A DNA stretch of 64,000 nucleotides from Lactiplantibacillus plantarum. Lineage in GTDB: Bacteria; Bacillota; Bacilli; Lactobacillales; Lactobacillaceae. Numbering within the stretch: the first letter of the stretch is position 1; each line of letters begins with the position of its first letter. Positions 25,268 through 35,998 of this stretch are shown here, piece by piece. The notes beneath the pieces were generated by a model. It was given only the letters and a program-made list of their open reading frames with translations. It was not told the DNA's origin and ran no database searches. A program made the translations under genes and the position numbers. Location: the NCBI RefSeq assembly GCF_014131735.1, contig NZ_CP039121.1:2542001-2606000 (forward strand). The letters run 5' to 3'.

Positions 25268-26704
25268 TTAGTTAATCCTCCTTTGAACCCAGTTAGATAA
25301 CCATGTTAATAACGTAATGATAATCAGATAAATAATCGCAATCATTAACCAAATCTTAAAGCCTTCGAAGTTCCGGGCAATAATCAACGTCCCAGTTTGG
25401 GTTAATTCAACGATCCCAATAACGGATAGAATTGACGTATCCTTCAGCGTGATAATAAATTGGTTAATGAACGACGGAATCATGATTCGAATTCCTTGGG
25501 GCATAATAACCTTGCGCATAGCCGTCCAGTATGGCAACCCGAGTGAACGGGCCGCCTCCATTTGACCATCGTCGACCGCGGCAAAGCCCCCCTTAACAAA
25601 GGCTCCGGTATAGGCCCCTTCGTTAAGCATCAACGTAATCATCCCAGCAACGAACGCGGGAATCTTAAAGCCGTGCCCAATCAGGTCTGGGAACCCAATG
25701 TAAATAAAGAAGGCCAACACCATCAATGGCATCCCACGGAAAATATAAATAATCGTACTGGAGATGGCCGGACCAAGTTTACCCGGCATAACGCCTAAGA
25801 CCCCAAGAATCAGTCCGAGGATCGTCGCTAAAATAATTGAAATAACCGTTAATTCCAAGGTCATCCATAACCCTGAGCCAATCGTATCCAAGTTTTGGGT
25901 GAACAAGCCAATAAAGGTCCGACTGCTTGCGTCTTCACCCGTTAAGGATGCTTCACTAGACTTCAAGTACTTGTTAATGATCTTTTTGTAAGTACCATCC
26001 GCTTTAATCGCTTTGAGACCCGCGTTAAATTTCTTTAACAGTTCCGCGTTTTTACCTTTTTTAACTGCGAAACCATAGTCGCCGGCCTCGTGTTGCTTGG
26101 AAACAATCTTCAACGCGATGCCATTCTTGATTCCGTATGACATCACGGGATAGTCTTCAAAACAAGCAGCCGAGTTGCCGACCTTAACATCGTTATACAT
26201 GTTATTCGAGTCATTGAAATACTTGATTTTGAAGCCGTACTTGCTCTGAATCGACTTCGCATAGGTTGCACCAGCTGTCCCCGTTTTAAGGGCCACGGTC
26301 TTACCTTTCAAATCTTTAAACGTTTTGACCTTGCTATCTTTAGCCACAGCCATGACCACCCCGGAAGTATAGTAAGCGTCTGAAAAATCAAACGTCTGCT
26401 TCCGTTCAGCCGTAATATTCATTCCGGCAATTACCCCATCAACTTGGTTCGCACTAAGCTGCTGAACAGCGGCACCGAAACTAAGCGCTTTTAATTTATA
26501 ATTGAAATTTTCTTTTTTGGCAATTGCCTTCAAAATATCGATATCAATTCCCTTATACTTACCACCCTTGACCTGAAATTCGAACGGCGCAAAGGTTGTA
26601 TCCGTCGCAATCGTATACGTCTTAGCCTGGGCCTGGGTACCAATCGCAAACCAGCTTCCCAACGCTGCTAACAACATGACAACTGCAACTTGCCACTTTC
26701 TCAT
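25268..26704 (-). CDS. amino acid ABC transporter, fused substrate-binding protein and permease
   Basis: 478 residues. Signal peptide at 1-27 ([22 protein letters not shown]), then a complete periplasmic-type type 3 binding domain (about 28-255: [52 protein letters not shown]), then a short linker and a permease domain with about five membrane helices (280-478) including [28 protein letters not shown], the EAA loop that docks the ATPase. Such glnPH-type fusions are common in lactobacilli; the ligand is a polar amino acid, which one is uncertain. The ATG at 26704 has GAGGAGG 8 nt upstream; the frame extends 18 codons further without a signal. Confidence 0.94.
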   Translation of the reverse strand: MRKWQVAVVMLLAALGSWFAIGTQAQAKTYTIATDTTFAPFEFQVKGGKYKGIDIDILKAIAKKENFNYKLKALSFGAAVQQLSANQVDGVIAGMNITAERKQTFDFSDAYYTSGVVMAVAKDSKVKTFKDLKGKTVALKTGTAGATYAKSIQSKYGFKIKYFNDSNNMYNDVKVGNSAACFEDYPVMSYGIKNGIALKIVSKQHEAGDYGFAVKKGKNAELLKKFNAGLKAIKADGTYKKIINKYLKSSEASLTGEDASSRTFIGLFTQNLDTIGSGLWMTLELTVISIILATILGLILGVLGVMPGKLGPAISSTIIYIFRGMPLMVLAFFIYIGFPDLIGHGFKIPAFVAGMITLMLNEGAYTGAFVKGGFAAVDDGQMEAARSLGLPYWTAMRKVIMPQGIRIMIPSFINQFIITLKDTSILSVIGIVELTQTGTLIIARNFEGFKIWLMIAIIYLIIITLLTWLSNWVQRRIN

Positions 26705-26748
26705 CGACGAGACCTCCTCAAATAGTTTACCGGAACGGTATGTCATAA

Positions 26749-26778
26749 AATATAACATAATTCATGTCTCGCGACCAA
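26749..26778 (-). promoter_or_regulatory. candidate promoter of the amino-acid ABC operon
   Basis: TTGGTC (26778-26773), 18-nt spacer, TATATT (26754-26749) on the minus strand, 45 nt before the start codon. Confidence 0.4.
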
Positions 26779-27006
26779 TTCAATTTTTTATACTTTTTTA
26801 ATTTAGCTTTAATGATGTCGCTATCATCAGCTGTTTACTTAATAAAATAAAGTAAATAGTCATTTCTAGCAAAGATTCTGATGAAAGTACCCCCTTTTTA
26901 TGTTTTAAAATTTTGTTCAAGCATTAATCACTGCTTAACTGAATACTTGACACTAGATTCATCAACCCGCGCAACCAGCCGTTAAGTCCAAACAGCAGCA
27001 GTTAAC
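26779..27006. other. AT-rich spacer, no gene seen
   Basis: Between the ABC promoter and the terminator of the surface-protein gene. Contains a small inverted repeat TTTACTT/AAGTAAA near 26834-26857; no ORF or riboswitch recognised. Confidence 0.5.
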
Positions 27007-27039
27007 AAAACGGACCAATTCAAAATGAATCGGTCCGTT
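27007..27039 (-). terminator. terminator of the surface-protein gene
   Basis: Minus strand: AACGGACCGATTCA pairs with TGAATTGGTCCGTT (one G-U type position), followed by TTTTGTT; 58 nt past the stop codon. Confidence 0.85.
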
Positions 27040-27096
27040 GCAAGAAATCGCTATCAATTTTAGCTAATCGATGAACTTAACACGCCAATCGTACGC

Positions 27097-30000
27097 TTAA
27101 TCCTCATGCGTATGCCGCCGACGTCCTAATCCCATTAACCCTAATAATCCCGTTAATCCGAGTACTACCGCGCCTTGTTGTGCTGAGCGGTCGCGCTCGC
27201 CCGTCTGTGGCAGTGTGTCAGCAGTCGTGTCAGTTACTCGTGTCACAGGTGTCGCTGCTGCTTTGGCTGCGCTAGTATGCTCATTGTTGGCCGGTAGAGC
27301 TGGCTCAGCGGTCGTCTTGACCTTAGTCTGTGCACGAGTAGCCGCGGCCGGTTGTTGCTTTGTCGTAATCCGATCATCAACGCCCCAGTCGACGGTATGA
27401 CCATCCGAATCGTTAGGTCGCTCACTCGGCTTCGGTGTTTCACTAGGATCAGCGATACCTGCATGATCATTGTTGTCAGGGTTAGTCGTCTCACCATGAT
27501 CATTGTTGTCAGGGTCGGTCGTGTTAATGTGATCATCTTCCGGCAAGACAACGGTCACCACAGCCGTTTTAGTTAACTGATTACCGGCAACATCAGTATA
27601 GTGGTAAGTCAACGTGTACTGGCCAGCGCGTTGCGTGTTGACCGTACCATCGACCGCGATATCGGCTAATGTCAGTGCTTGGCCCTGGGCATCGGTTGCA
27701 CGTTCAAAATTATCCTGAGCAGTCCAAGCGTTTCCAACGGTCAACTGACTATCACGCACTTGTAGCTGGGCCTGACTAGCCAATACATTGATGCTCGTCG
27801 TGACAGTAATCAAATTACCCGCACGGTCCATGTAACTTAGTGTCAGTGGGTAATTGCTGGCCCGCCGTAAGTTCAAGGTACCATCTACAGTCACCCGCTG
27901 GCGCTGCGCCGCTGTCAGCAACGTGCCATCCGCTGCCAAACTCGTTGACCAGTCAACACTATCATTCAGTGACCAGGTCGTCTTAGGGCCGGCAATCACG
28001 GTAACTGGCCGCGTACTGATTTTAGCCTGCGTGGCAACGGTTGTCACTTGGACCAACGCCGTTTGTTGTTGTCCCAGCGAGTCCGTGTAAACCAGTTGCA
28101 CAGTTTGTGGCTGCCCAATATGGGCAACCGTTAAGTCTGGCATCGCCACGACTGTAATAGCGGCATTATTGACCGCAATCGGCTGGCCCATACCATCAGT
28201 AATCGTTCCAATACCCTGATGATAATCCCACTTGGCAGTCGGACCCGCGATGACCGTTTGTGGCTGAGTCGTTAATGCTGCTTGGTCGACTGTCACCGTC
28301 GTAGTCGCAGTTTTTACGTTGCCCACCTCATCAGTATATGTCAGGGTGACTTGTTGTTTCCCAGCCTGTTGAGCATTGATGGTCGTCATCGTAACACTTT
28401 GATAATTTTGACTAGTCTGGCCCCAAGCGTCCGTTAAACCAGTGACTAGATCCGCAACCGTTAATTTTCCGACAACTGCAGGCCAGATCACCTGATCAGC
28501 ACTAGTCGTCATGTGCGCCCGTGAGGCGACTGTTGTGACCTCCGCCGTGGTGGTTTGGGTCAATCCTAATTCATCAGTGTAACTGAACGTAACGACTTGA
28601 GGCCGCCCCACCATGGCTGTACTCAAGTCCGGGCCTGTCAAGACTTTAAGATTGGCATCACCGACATTAATCACTTCACCGGCAGCATTCGTCACGGTTT
28701 TAAAGTTCGTCTGATAATCCCAATGGGCAGTCGGCCCGGCAACCGGTCGAGCGGTTTGGGTCGTTAAGGCGGCTTGATCAACCGTCACTTGGGCAGTTGT
28801 TGTCACCTCGTTGCCGTAATCATCGGTATACGTTAGAGTCACCGTTTGGGCACCAGGCTGGCTGGCATCGACCGCACTCATCTTGACATTGGTCAAAGAC
28901 GACACTTGAGTGCCATCCGCGCCGGTAATCGTTTGCAAAAAGTTGGCTGGCGTCAGTTGCCCCGCATCTTTGGCCCATACAATCTGTGCCGGACGTGGCA
29001 CGAGTGCCGCCTGTGATGCCGTTAAGGTCAAAGTGGCTGACACAGTATGCGTCTGTTGCAGATCATCCGTGTACATCAAGGTGACCGTTTGCGGCTTATC
29101 GATCATTTTAGCCGTCAGTTGCGGGCCGGTTATGACCGTAATTTTAGCTTGATCAGGATTCAACTGATGCCCTTGCGAATCCGTAACAGTTGCCAATTGT
29201 TGCCGATAATCCCAAGTCATACTTGGTCCCCAGATTTGAGTCCGGTTCTGACTCTCCATCTTGGCCTGATCAACCGTTACTTTTACAACGGTACTTACTT
29301 CGTTACCAGCCGCATCCGTATAAGTTAATGAGACGGGTTGAACACCTGGCCGAGTCGCGTCTAGCTTAGACATCTGAACGATTTGATAATCAGTCACCGC
29401 TTGTCCAGAGGCGTCCGTTAAGCTCGTTACAAGGTCATTAGCCGTTAGTTTTGCCGCGGCATCCGGTTGCAGGATAACTGCTTTCTTGGCCGTTAACGTA
29501 GCTTGTGAGGCCTCAGCTGTCACCATTGCCGTGACCGACTGGGATTTCCCGAGCTCATCCGTATAAATCAGTGTGATCAGCTGTTGTTGCCCGACTGAAT
29601 CAACATTCAGATCTGGCCTGTTCAACACTTTAATTGTCCCCGGTTGGACGGTAATAAGTTGCCCAGCTGCATTCGTCAGCTGACTAATACCGGCTTCGTA
29701 ACTCCACGTTGCCGTCGGGCCGGCAATTACCGTACTTGGTTTTGTCACTAGCTTTGCCTGGTCGACTGTCACATTGGCATACGCGACGGATTGATTACCC
29801 GCAACATCCGTGTAAGTCAACGTCAAACGTTGCTGCCCCGCTAACTTGGAATCCAGCACACTCATTTCGACATTGTCGTAATTTGTAATCAGATGGCCTT
29901 CAGCATCGTATAAACGATCAACTAAGTCCGTTGCCGTCAGTTGTTTAGCTTGATCAGGCCAAATAACCTGGTCAGCAACAGCCGTAATCTTCGCCTTTGA

Positions 30001-33000
30001 AAGCGTCGTCGTTACAATCACGTCGGTCGTGTGGACCTTACCCAGACTGTCAGTATAGGTCAACATGACCGTCTGTGGCTTGCCAGCCTTTGCCAGAGTT
30101 AAATTAGGCGTTGTGGCTGTAATGTCAGCAGTATCGACATCAATTGTCTTTCCGTTGGCATCGATAACTTGAGTGACACTGTCACGATAATCCCAAGTCG
30201 CCGCTGGACCGGCAATTGGATGCGTCGCTTGACCAGTGATTGTGGCTAAATCCACGATCACAGTCGTCGAATCAGTCATCTGATTGCCATACGCGTCTGT
30301 ATACGTTAACGTCACGGTTTGTGGCCCGATAGCTTGAGCATCAAAACCGCTCATCGTCACATCATCAAAATTATGAATTTGAAAGCCATCCACATCGTAC
30401 AGTGCCGACACTAGCGACGACGCAGTTACCATGTTCGCGTTTTCCGCTAAAATTACTTGCTTGGAAACGGCAGTAATGGACGCTTTTGAAGCCGTGGCTT
30501 CGACATTGGCAGTCTTTGTGTGTACTTGTCCTAAATCATCGGTATATTCAATCACGATTGGATACGTACCAGCCACACTTAAATCTGGATGTTGAACGAC
30601 CGTAATCTTAGCATTGCTTAATGTTAGCGATTGTCCCTTAGAATCAGTGACGGCTTTGATGTTATCAGCATAGTTCCAAGTCGCCTTAGATCCCGCCACT
30701 TGAGTGTGATTTTGAAGCGTTAGCGTTGCGAAATCCACGGTTACAGTCGTCGAAACAGTCGTTTGATTGCCATACGCGTCCGTATACGCTAACGTTACTG
30801 TTTGTGGTCCGATAGCTTTAGCATTAAAGCCACTCATCGTCACATCATCAAAATTATAAATTTGAACGCCATCCGCATCGTACAGTGTCGACACTAGTGA
30901 CGACGCAGTTACCATGGTCGCTTTTTCTGCCAAAATCACCTGCTTAGAAACGGCAGTAATGGCCGCTTTTGAAGCCGTCACTTCAACATCGGCAGTCTCT
31001 GTGTGCGCTTGCCCTAAATCATCAGTATATTCAAGTACAATTTTATAAGTTCCAGCCACACTTAAATCTGGACGTTGCACGACCGTAATCTTGGCATCGC
31101 TTAATGTTAGCGACTGCCCCTTAGAATCAGTGATGGCTTTGATGTTATCAGCATAATTCCAAGTCGCCTTAGGTCCTGCCACTTGAGTGTGATTCTGAAG
31201 CGTTAGCGTTGCGGAATCCACGGTTACAGTCGTCGAATCAGTTGTTTGGTTACCATACGCATCCGAATACGTCAGTGTCACGGTTTGTGGCCCGATAGCT
31301 TTAGCATCAAAACCACTCATCGTCACACCATCAAAATTCGTGATTTTGTTTCCCGCCGCATCAATTAACTCGCTGACCAGGTCAGTTGCCGTCAGCTTTT
31401 TGGCTTCATCAGGTATGATAATCTGGTCAGCAACAGCCGTGATCTTCGCCTCTGAAAGCGTCGTCGTTACAATCACGTCGGTTGTGTGAACTTTACCCAG
31501 ACTGTCAGTATAGGTCAACGTAACCGTCTGAGGCTTGCCCACCTTTGCCGGAGTTAAATCCGGCGTCATGGCTGTAATGTCAGCATCGCCGACATCAATT
31601 ATCTTTCCGTTGGCATCGATAACTTGAGTGACGCTGTCACGGTAATCCCAAGTCGCGGTTGGACCGGCAATTGGGTGTGTCGCTTGACCAGTGATTGTGG
31701 CGAAATCCACGGTGACTGTCGTCGAATCAGTCGTTTGGTTACCATACGCATCCGTATACATCAGTGTCACAGTTTGTGGCCCGATAGCTTTAGCATCAAA
31801 ACCACTCATCGTCACATCGTCAAAATTCGTGGCTTTATTTCCCGCCGCATCAATTAACTCACTGACCAGGTCGGTTGCCGTCAGCTTTTTGGCTTCATCA
31901 GGTATGATGATCTGGTCGCTGACAGCCGTAATCTTCGCCTTCGAAGCCACCGTGTTGACAACCGCAGTGACTAAGTGTTCTTTGCCCAACTCATCCGTAT
32001 AACTGAGTGTCACCGTTTGGTCATGGCCGACCATCGCAACACTTAAATCAGGTTCAGTAACGACTTTAATATCAGCGGTTGCGAGATTATCAAGCAACTT
32101 TCCATTTGCATCCTTGACCCATTCCAAACCAGCTAGATAGTCCCATTTAGCTTTAGGCCCCGCAATTGGATTCGTTAGCTTGGTCTTCAAATCTGATTGG
32201 TCAACCGTTACTTTGGCATAAGCTGTCACTAGATTGCCAGCTTCATCCGTATAAGTAATAGTAACGGTCTGCGCGCCACCCTTGCTCGTGTCAATTGAAC
32301 TCATTGTGACATCTGTTAGGTCGGTGCTAGTATCGACGGGGTTCCCGTTGGCAGCCGTGATTGTCACCAAATCGGCGACTTTTAATTGAGCAACCTCACT
32401 GGGCCAAATCGTTAACGGCGCCTTGGTTGTAACTTGTGCCCGAGAAGCAACGACTGTTACTTGAGTTGGGACGCTGATGACATTGCCCAACGTATCCGTA
32501 TACGTGAGTGTGACAGTTTGCGACCCAATCTGCGTTAAATCAGGTTGCTGATCAACCACAATGTTAAGTCCGTCTAAACTAACCGGATTCCCATCAAAAT
32601 CAGTGACACTCGTAACATACTGGCGGTAGTCCCAACTCGAGTTTTTGGGTCCTTTAATGATGGTACTATTACGCATTGTTAAGTCGGCCTTAGTTGCGAC
32701 CATCGTCACCGTAGTGGTTGTCGTGTGAACCATGCCAGTAGCATCATCCGTATACGCCAGTGTAACCGTTTGTGTGCCAGCTTTACTCGTATCCAAGCCT
32801 GTAACCGTAGCCGTCGCGAGTTCGTCGGCACTTAGCTTATCGCCGGCCGCATTGCGGGAGTTATCCGTGTCGATTAAATCATTAATCGTATACGTTGGCT
32901 TAGCACCCATTTTGATCGTCAACGGTTTACCAACTAGTTTGCCTTGATTTACCGCTACCGCAACCGTACTAGTTTGCTGCCATACTTTGCCATACGCATC

Positions 33001-35043
33001 CGTATACTGCAAGTCAACTTGATAGGTACCGGTAGTTTGAGTGTCGACCGTCGTTACAGCAGTATCGCCGTTCACGCTAATCACTTTGACGACTGTGTCA
33101 GCGGTCGCATAAATATCAGTCCCATTCACATCTTTTAATGTTGCAACACTATCGGCAACTCGCCACGTCGTCTTCGGCCCGGCAATTAATCCGGTTACAT
33201 TCTTGGACGTGAAATCAGCATAGGATGGGCTAGTTTCCCAGACCCAAGTGATTGTATCGGCTGGATTATCGACGCCATTATACAAAGCCATTAACTCACT
33301 CGACGTATACGTCTGGGTGGCATCAGCTTGATTGACCCATTTACCGGTATAGCCAGTTCCAGTTGGAATGTCTGGCAATGAACTACCGACTAAATATGTT
33401 TTTGACCCAACCGTTAATGCGTTTAGGTTCATGGGCAACGGATTCCCGCTACTATCTTGATTCAAAAACATATCATGATCTGCAGGTTCCTTATTCATAT
33501 CAGCTTCAGTGACTGCTGCAAAGTTAGACATGTCCAAACTCGCAATGTTGATTGCCTTTAATCCAGGGGTTCCCTCAAACATAAACTTAGTACTAGTTAA
33601 CGTACTGCCCGTCTGCCAGCCCGTTATATCAAGATCAGTGAGATTGGTATCATTTAAAAACATCGATGACAACGCTGTAACATTCAACAAGTTCCAGCCA
33701 TGTAAATCCGCCGTTGTTAAACTCTTATCTCCATTGAATAACCCATCTATATCCGTGACCATCCGCACATTCCAAGTACTTAGAACAATACTGATCAAGG
33801 CCGTGTTAAATGAAAACATTCTTTTTAAGCTCACTGGTTGAACCGTATTCAACTGCCACTGACTTAAATCATAAGATTGAACTCGCGAGTCACTGGCGAA
33901 CATAGAGTCAAAGGACGTACCAGAACTGACATTCCAATGCGCTAATCCTGAAAAGTCAGCAATCTTAGTTCCCATAAACATCATTGAAAAGTCAGTGACT
34001 TTCGAAGTATCCAGATTTTCAAGGCCATCAATACTGGCCAAATTTGGATTATACCGGAACATATAACTAGTATCAGTCCCCGCATTAATTGGACCATCAA
34101 TCACTACTTTCGTTAACTCACTGCCAAAATCCCCCGGTACGTCGCTGACATCACCCACTCCGGTCCAATCACCAGCATGAATCGTCAACACACCATCATC
34201 TGTGTACTGCCAGGCACTTGTTCCCAGAGTCCCAGTTGAGACAACAGTTGCGGGTGTGGCGGCTCGCGCTAATAGTGCCCGATTTAACTGGACTTTATCG
34301 TTAGTCGTCGTAATTGTATTAGTTGTGGCAGTTACAGCTATCGGACTAGTTTCTGAATCCACAACTTTTTCAGTTTCATTAGAATCTTTCGAGTCTGAGT
34401 CACTAATACTGGCCATTGTGCTAGTACTTGGCGATGCGACACTTGAACGATTAGTTTGTAGTGATTCATCAGCCACCACCGTGTCCGTCACATTAGATTG
34501 AATGCCACTCTCAGAGCCCGTTCCTTGATCATTTTGATAATCAGAATTTTGTGTTGTGACTTTCTGTGAACTCGATGCGACACTTACTGAGCTGTTTGAC
34601 GTTTGGTCCAAACTGTCGCCAGAACCAGTTTTAGCCTGACTGCTTGCTGATGCCGAATCAGAGGTACTGAGATTACTGGTTGCGTTTTCATTTTCTCCTA
34701 CTGCCGTAACCGGTTGTTCAGTCTTTGAGTCAGTAGTGGTGCCACTAACCGCCTGTTTTTTTTGAGCACTAGTATTTGTTGTTGCCGCATTAATCGCCGT
34801 CGCACTAGACTGAGTCGTTGCCCCTGTTGTACTAGTCGTAGTAGTCCTTAAAACCTGTGAGTTGGATGATGAGGATGCCCCAGCAGTGGTCGTAGCTGCG
34901 GTGGCTGCGGTCGTCGTTTCCGTATCTGCTCGACTTATCAGTGGATTCAGAGTAAAGGTAGCCACGGTAATACCAGCAAATACCCAGAAACGTCCCTTTT
35001 TATACATTTTATAATGCTGCTTGCTCGTTATAAATCTATTCAT
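27097..35043 (-). CDS. giant LPXTG-anchored surface protein with leucine-rich region and 23 Ig-like modules
   Basis: 2648 residues. N terminus has a KxYKxGKxW signal (KMYKKGRFWVFAG at 12-24) leading to export. Residues about 40-270 are Ser/Thr-rich and low complexity. Residues about 270-560 resemble BspA-type DUF285 leucine-rich repeats (MFMGTKIADFSGLAHWNVS, ADLHGWNLLNVTALSSMF), probably the ligand-binding head. From about 600 to 2500 follow 23 beta-sandwich modules of 78-85 residues, most ending in TVTLTYTDxxGN and T(V)TVD; modules 1-21 alternate between an A type (IAGPxxxWDY) and a B type (WPDxAKxLTAxDLV, VTMSGFDAKAIGPQTVTL). A Pro/Asp/Asn-rich wall spanner, LPQTG at 2611-2615, a hydrophobic helix and RRRHTHED complete the sortase signal. 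GGGGGG lies 6 nt before the ATG. Likely adhesion; the ligand is unknown. Confidence 0.95.
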   Translation of the reverse strand: MNRFITSKQHYKMYKKGRFWVFAGITVATFTLNPLISRADTETTTAATAATTTAGASSSSNSQVLRTTTTSTTGATTQSSATAINAATTNTSAQKKQAVSGTTTDSKTEQPVTAVGENENATSNLSTSDSASASSQAKTGSGDSLDQTSNSSVSVASSSQKVTTQNSDYQNDQGTGSESGIQSNVTDTVVADESLQTNRSSVASPSTSTMASISDSDSKDSNETEKVVDSETSPIAVTATTNTITTTNDKVQLNRALLARAATPATVVSTGTLGTSAWQYTDDGVLTIHAGDWTGVGDVSDVPGDFGSELTKVVIDGPINAGTDTSYMFRYNPNLASIDGLENLDTSKVTDFSMMFMGTKIADFSGLAHWNVSSGTSFDSMFASDSRVQSYDLSQWQLNTVQPVSLKRMFSFNTALISIVLSTWNVRMVTDIDGLFNGDKSLTTADLHGWNLLNVTALSSMFLNDTNLTDLDITGWQTGSTLTSTKFMFEGTPGLKAINIASLDMSNFAAVTEADMNKEPADHDMFLNQDSSGNPLPMNLNALTVGSKTYLVGSSLPDIPTGTGYTGKWVNQADATQTYTSSELMALYNGVDNPADTITWVWETSPSYADFTSKNVTGLIAGPKTTWRVADSVATLKDVNGTDIYATADTVVKVISVNGDTAVTTVDTQTTGTYQVDLQYTDAYGKVWQQTSTVAVAVNQGKLVGKPLTIKMGAKPTYTINDLIDTDNSRNAAGDKLSADELATATVTGLDTSKAGTQTVTLAYTDDATGMVHTTTTTVTMVATKADLTMRNSTIIKGPKNSSWDYRQYVTSVTDFDGNPVSLDGLNIVVDQQPDLTQIGSQTVTLTYTDTLGNVISVPTQVTVVASRAQVTTKAPLTIWPSEVAQLKVADLVTITAANGNPVDTSTDLTDVTMSSIDTSKGGAQTVTITYTDEAGNLVTAYAKVTVDQSDLKTKLTNPIAGPKAKWDYLAGLEWVKDANGKLLDNLATADIKVVTEPDLSVAMVGHDQTVTLSYTDELGKEHLVTAVVNTVASKAKITAVSDQIIIPDEAKKLTATDLVSELIDAAGNKATNFDDVTMSGFDAKAIGPQTVTLMYTDAYGNQTTDSTTVTVDFATITGQATHPIAGPTATWDYRDSVTQVIDANGKIIDVGDADITAMTPDLTPAKVGKPQTVTLTYTDSLGKVHTTDVIVTTTLSEAKITAVADQIIIPDEAKKLTATDLVSELIDAAGNKITNFDGVTMSGFDAKAIGPQTVTLTYSDAYGNQTTDSTTVTVDSATLTLQNHTQVAGPKATWNYADNIKAITDSKGQSLTLSDAKITVVQRPDLSVAGTYKIVLEYTDDLGQAHTETADVEVTASKAAITAVSKQVILAEKATMVTASSLVSTLYDADGVQIYNFDDVTMSGFNAKAIGPQTVTLAYTDAYGNQTTVSTTVTVDFATLTLQNHTQVAGSKATWNYADNIKAVTDSKGQSLTLSNAKITVVQHPDLSVAGTYPIVIEYTDDLGQVHTKTANVEATASKASITAVSKQVILAENANMVTASSLVSALYDVDGFQIHNFDDVTMSGFDAQAIGPQTVTLTYTDAYGNQMTDSTTVIVDLATITGQATHPIAGPAATWDYRDSVTQVIDANGKTIDVDTADITATTPNLTLAKAGKPQTVMLTYTDSLGKVHTTDVIVTTTLSKAKITAVADQVIWPDQAKQLTATDLVDRLYDAEGHLITNYDNVEMSVLDSKLAGQQRLTLTYTDVAGNQSVAYANVTVDQAKLVTKPSTVIAGPTATWSYEAGISQLTNAAGQLITVQPGTIKVLNRPDLNVDSVGQQQLITLIYTDELGKSQSVTAMVTAEASQATLTAKKAVILQPDAAAKLTANDLVTSLTDASGQAVTDYQIVQMSKLDATRPGVQPVSLTYTDAAGNEVSTVVKVTVDQAKMESQNRTQIWGPSMTWDYRQQLATVTDSQGHQLNPDQAKITVITGPQLTAKMIDKPQTVTLMYTDDLQQTHTVSATLTLTASQAALVPRPAQIVWAKDAGQLTPANFLQTITGADGTQVSSLTNVKMSAVDASQPGAQTVTLTYTDDYGNEVTTTAQVTVDQAALTTQTARPVAGPTAHWDYQTNFKTVTNAAGEVINVGDANLKVLTGPDLSTAMVGRPQVVTFSYTDELGLTQTTTAEVTTVASRAHMTTSADQVIWPAVVGKLTVADLVTGLTDAWGQTSQNYQSVTMTTINAQQAGKQQVTLTYTDEVGNVKTATTTVTVDQAALTTQPQTVIAGPTAKWDYHQGIGTITDGMGQPIAVNNAAITVVAMPDLTVAHIGQPQTVQLVYTDSLGQQQTALVQVTTVATQAKISTRPVTVIAGPKTTWSLNDSVDWSTSLAADGTLLTAAQRQRVTVDGTLNLRRASNYPLTLSYMDRAGNLITVTTSINVLASQAQLQVRDSQLTVGNAWTAQDNFERATDAQGQALTLADIAVDGTVNTQRAGQYTLTYHYTDVAGNQLTKTAVVTVVLPEDDHINTTDPDNNDHGETTNPDNNDHAGIADPSETPKPSERPNDSDGHTVDWGVDDRITTKQQPAAATRAQTKVKTTAEPALPANNEHTSAAKAAATPVTRVTDTTADTLPQTGERDRSAQQGAVVLGLTGLLGLMGLGRRRHTHED
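30000..31960. repeat. near-identical DNA repeats inside the surface-protein gene
   Basis: Modules 6-13 of the surface protein are close copies at DNA level: for example the block coding FDDVTMSGFDAKAIGPQTV recurs near 30300-30370, 30790-30850, 31280-31345 and 31770-31830 with few changes, and the blocks coding ATITGQATHPIAGP and ATLTLQNHTQVAG occur twice each. This indicates recent tandem duplication and a site for slippage or recombination. Confidence 0.85.
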
Positions 35044-35400
35044 ACATGTCCCCCCAAGAATCCATGCAATAAATCATATCAAAATTAACTTATTATCAAT
35101 TTGAGTTATACTAAATCTGATTAATATCAGAATAATAACATTCTCCAAAGTTTAGCATCAATTATATTTATTGAATCAATTAATAAATAACGCGTTTAAC
35201 TATCAATACAATTATATGCTAACATAATTACCGACTAAGTCGCAAGTGCTTGTACCCGACCTTTCGCAAAATATTTATAGCCTGATAACTATTTTGCTAG
35301 TATCTAGAACATTTATAACAGTGAGCACTACATCAGTACATATAAAATATATGCTTGCCGTCGTCCGTCCACGGCACAGAACCACCAACAACACATACTA
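35044..35400. other. AT-rich upstream region of the surface-protein gene
   Basis: About 360 nt with no ORF. Minus-strand TATAAT hexamers occur at 35216-35211 and 35166-35161, but none has a convincing -35, so the promoter is not fixed. The long leader may hold regulatory sites that I cannot name. Confidence 0.5.
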
Positions 35401-35445
35401 AAAAAGGTCTTCCAAGAATCGAATTAATTCTTGGAAGACCTTTTT
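35401..35445 (-). terminator. terminator after smpB
   Basis: AAAAAGGTCTTCCAAGAAT and ATTCTTGGAAGACCTTTTT are exact inverted repeats (19 bp) with a 7-nt loop; ends the secG-est-rnr-smpB unit. Confidence 0.92.
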
Positions 35446-35502
35446 ATGACGCTGCCATACTCGTTGTATGGTGCAGCGATGCAACGCTAACGTAATCGAT
35501 GC

Positions 35503-35973
35503 CTAGTAATGTTTCATAACCCGGTCGATTTGACGCTGTTGTTCGCGTTTCTTGATATCTTGCCGTTTGTCGTATTCCCGTTTCCCGTGAGCGACTCCAA
35601 TTAAGACTTTCGCAAATCCATGCTTGAGATACATCTTAAGTGGAATAATCGTCACACCCTTAGTCATCGTTGCTGCACCTAGCTTACTGATTTCTTTCTT
35701 GTGCAACAAAAGTTTCCGGGACCGCAACGGGTCAACGTTATAACGGTTACCCTCTTTAAACGGACTAATGTGAACGTTTTGCATCCAGGCTTCACCGTTG
35801 CGAACTTGAACGAAACCATCCTTTAAGTTGACCCGCCGATCGCGAACGGATTTGATTTCCGTCCCCGTCAGCGCAATGCCAGCTTCATAGGTTTCCTCAA
35901 CAGCGTAGTCATGGCGTGCTTTCCGATTTTGAGCGAGGGCGGTATCTGGGTGCTTACCGTGTTGTTTGGCCAT
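35503..35973 (-). CDS. smpB: SsrA-binding protein
   Basis: 156 residues, the normal size. SmpB binds tmRNA and brings it to stalled ribosomes. Signatures: [28 protein letters not shown] at the N terminus, the central [13 protein letters not shown] and HPLR-like [15 protein letters not shown], and the basic C-terminal helix ([18 protein letters not shown]) that enters the mRNA channel. It follows rnr by 25 nt; RNase R works with tmRNA-SmpB in degrading non-stop mRNA, so the pairing is functional as well as positional. Confidence 0.97.
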   Translation of the reverse strand: MAKQHGKHPDTALAQNRKARHDYAVEETYEAGIALTGTEIKSVRDRRVNLKDGFVQVRNGEAWMQNVHISPFKEGNRYNVDPLRSRKLLLHKKEISKLGAATMTKGVTIIPLKMYLKHGFAKVLIGVAHGKREYDKRQDIKKREQQRQIDRVMKHY

Positions 35974-35998
35974 TGCCGCACATCCCCTTACTTAAAAA

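Noticed and set aside
26705..27096. Possible T-box or lysine-type leader ahead of the amino-acid ABC operon
   Set aside because: No T-box core sequence, specifier loop or terminator/antiterminator pair found; the predicted leader is under 50 nt.
27854..34000. Direct repeats considered as a CRISPR array
   Set aside because: The period is about 245 nt and the repeats code for protein modules in one continuous frame; no short repeats with unique spacers.
29047..34501. Several plus-strand frames of 60-110 codons opposite the surface-protein gene
   Set aside because: Produced by the repetitive codon pattern of the Ig-like modules; they repeat with the modules and lack start signals.
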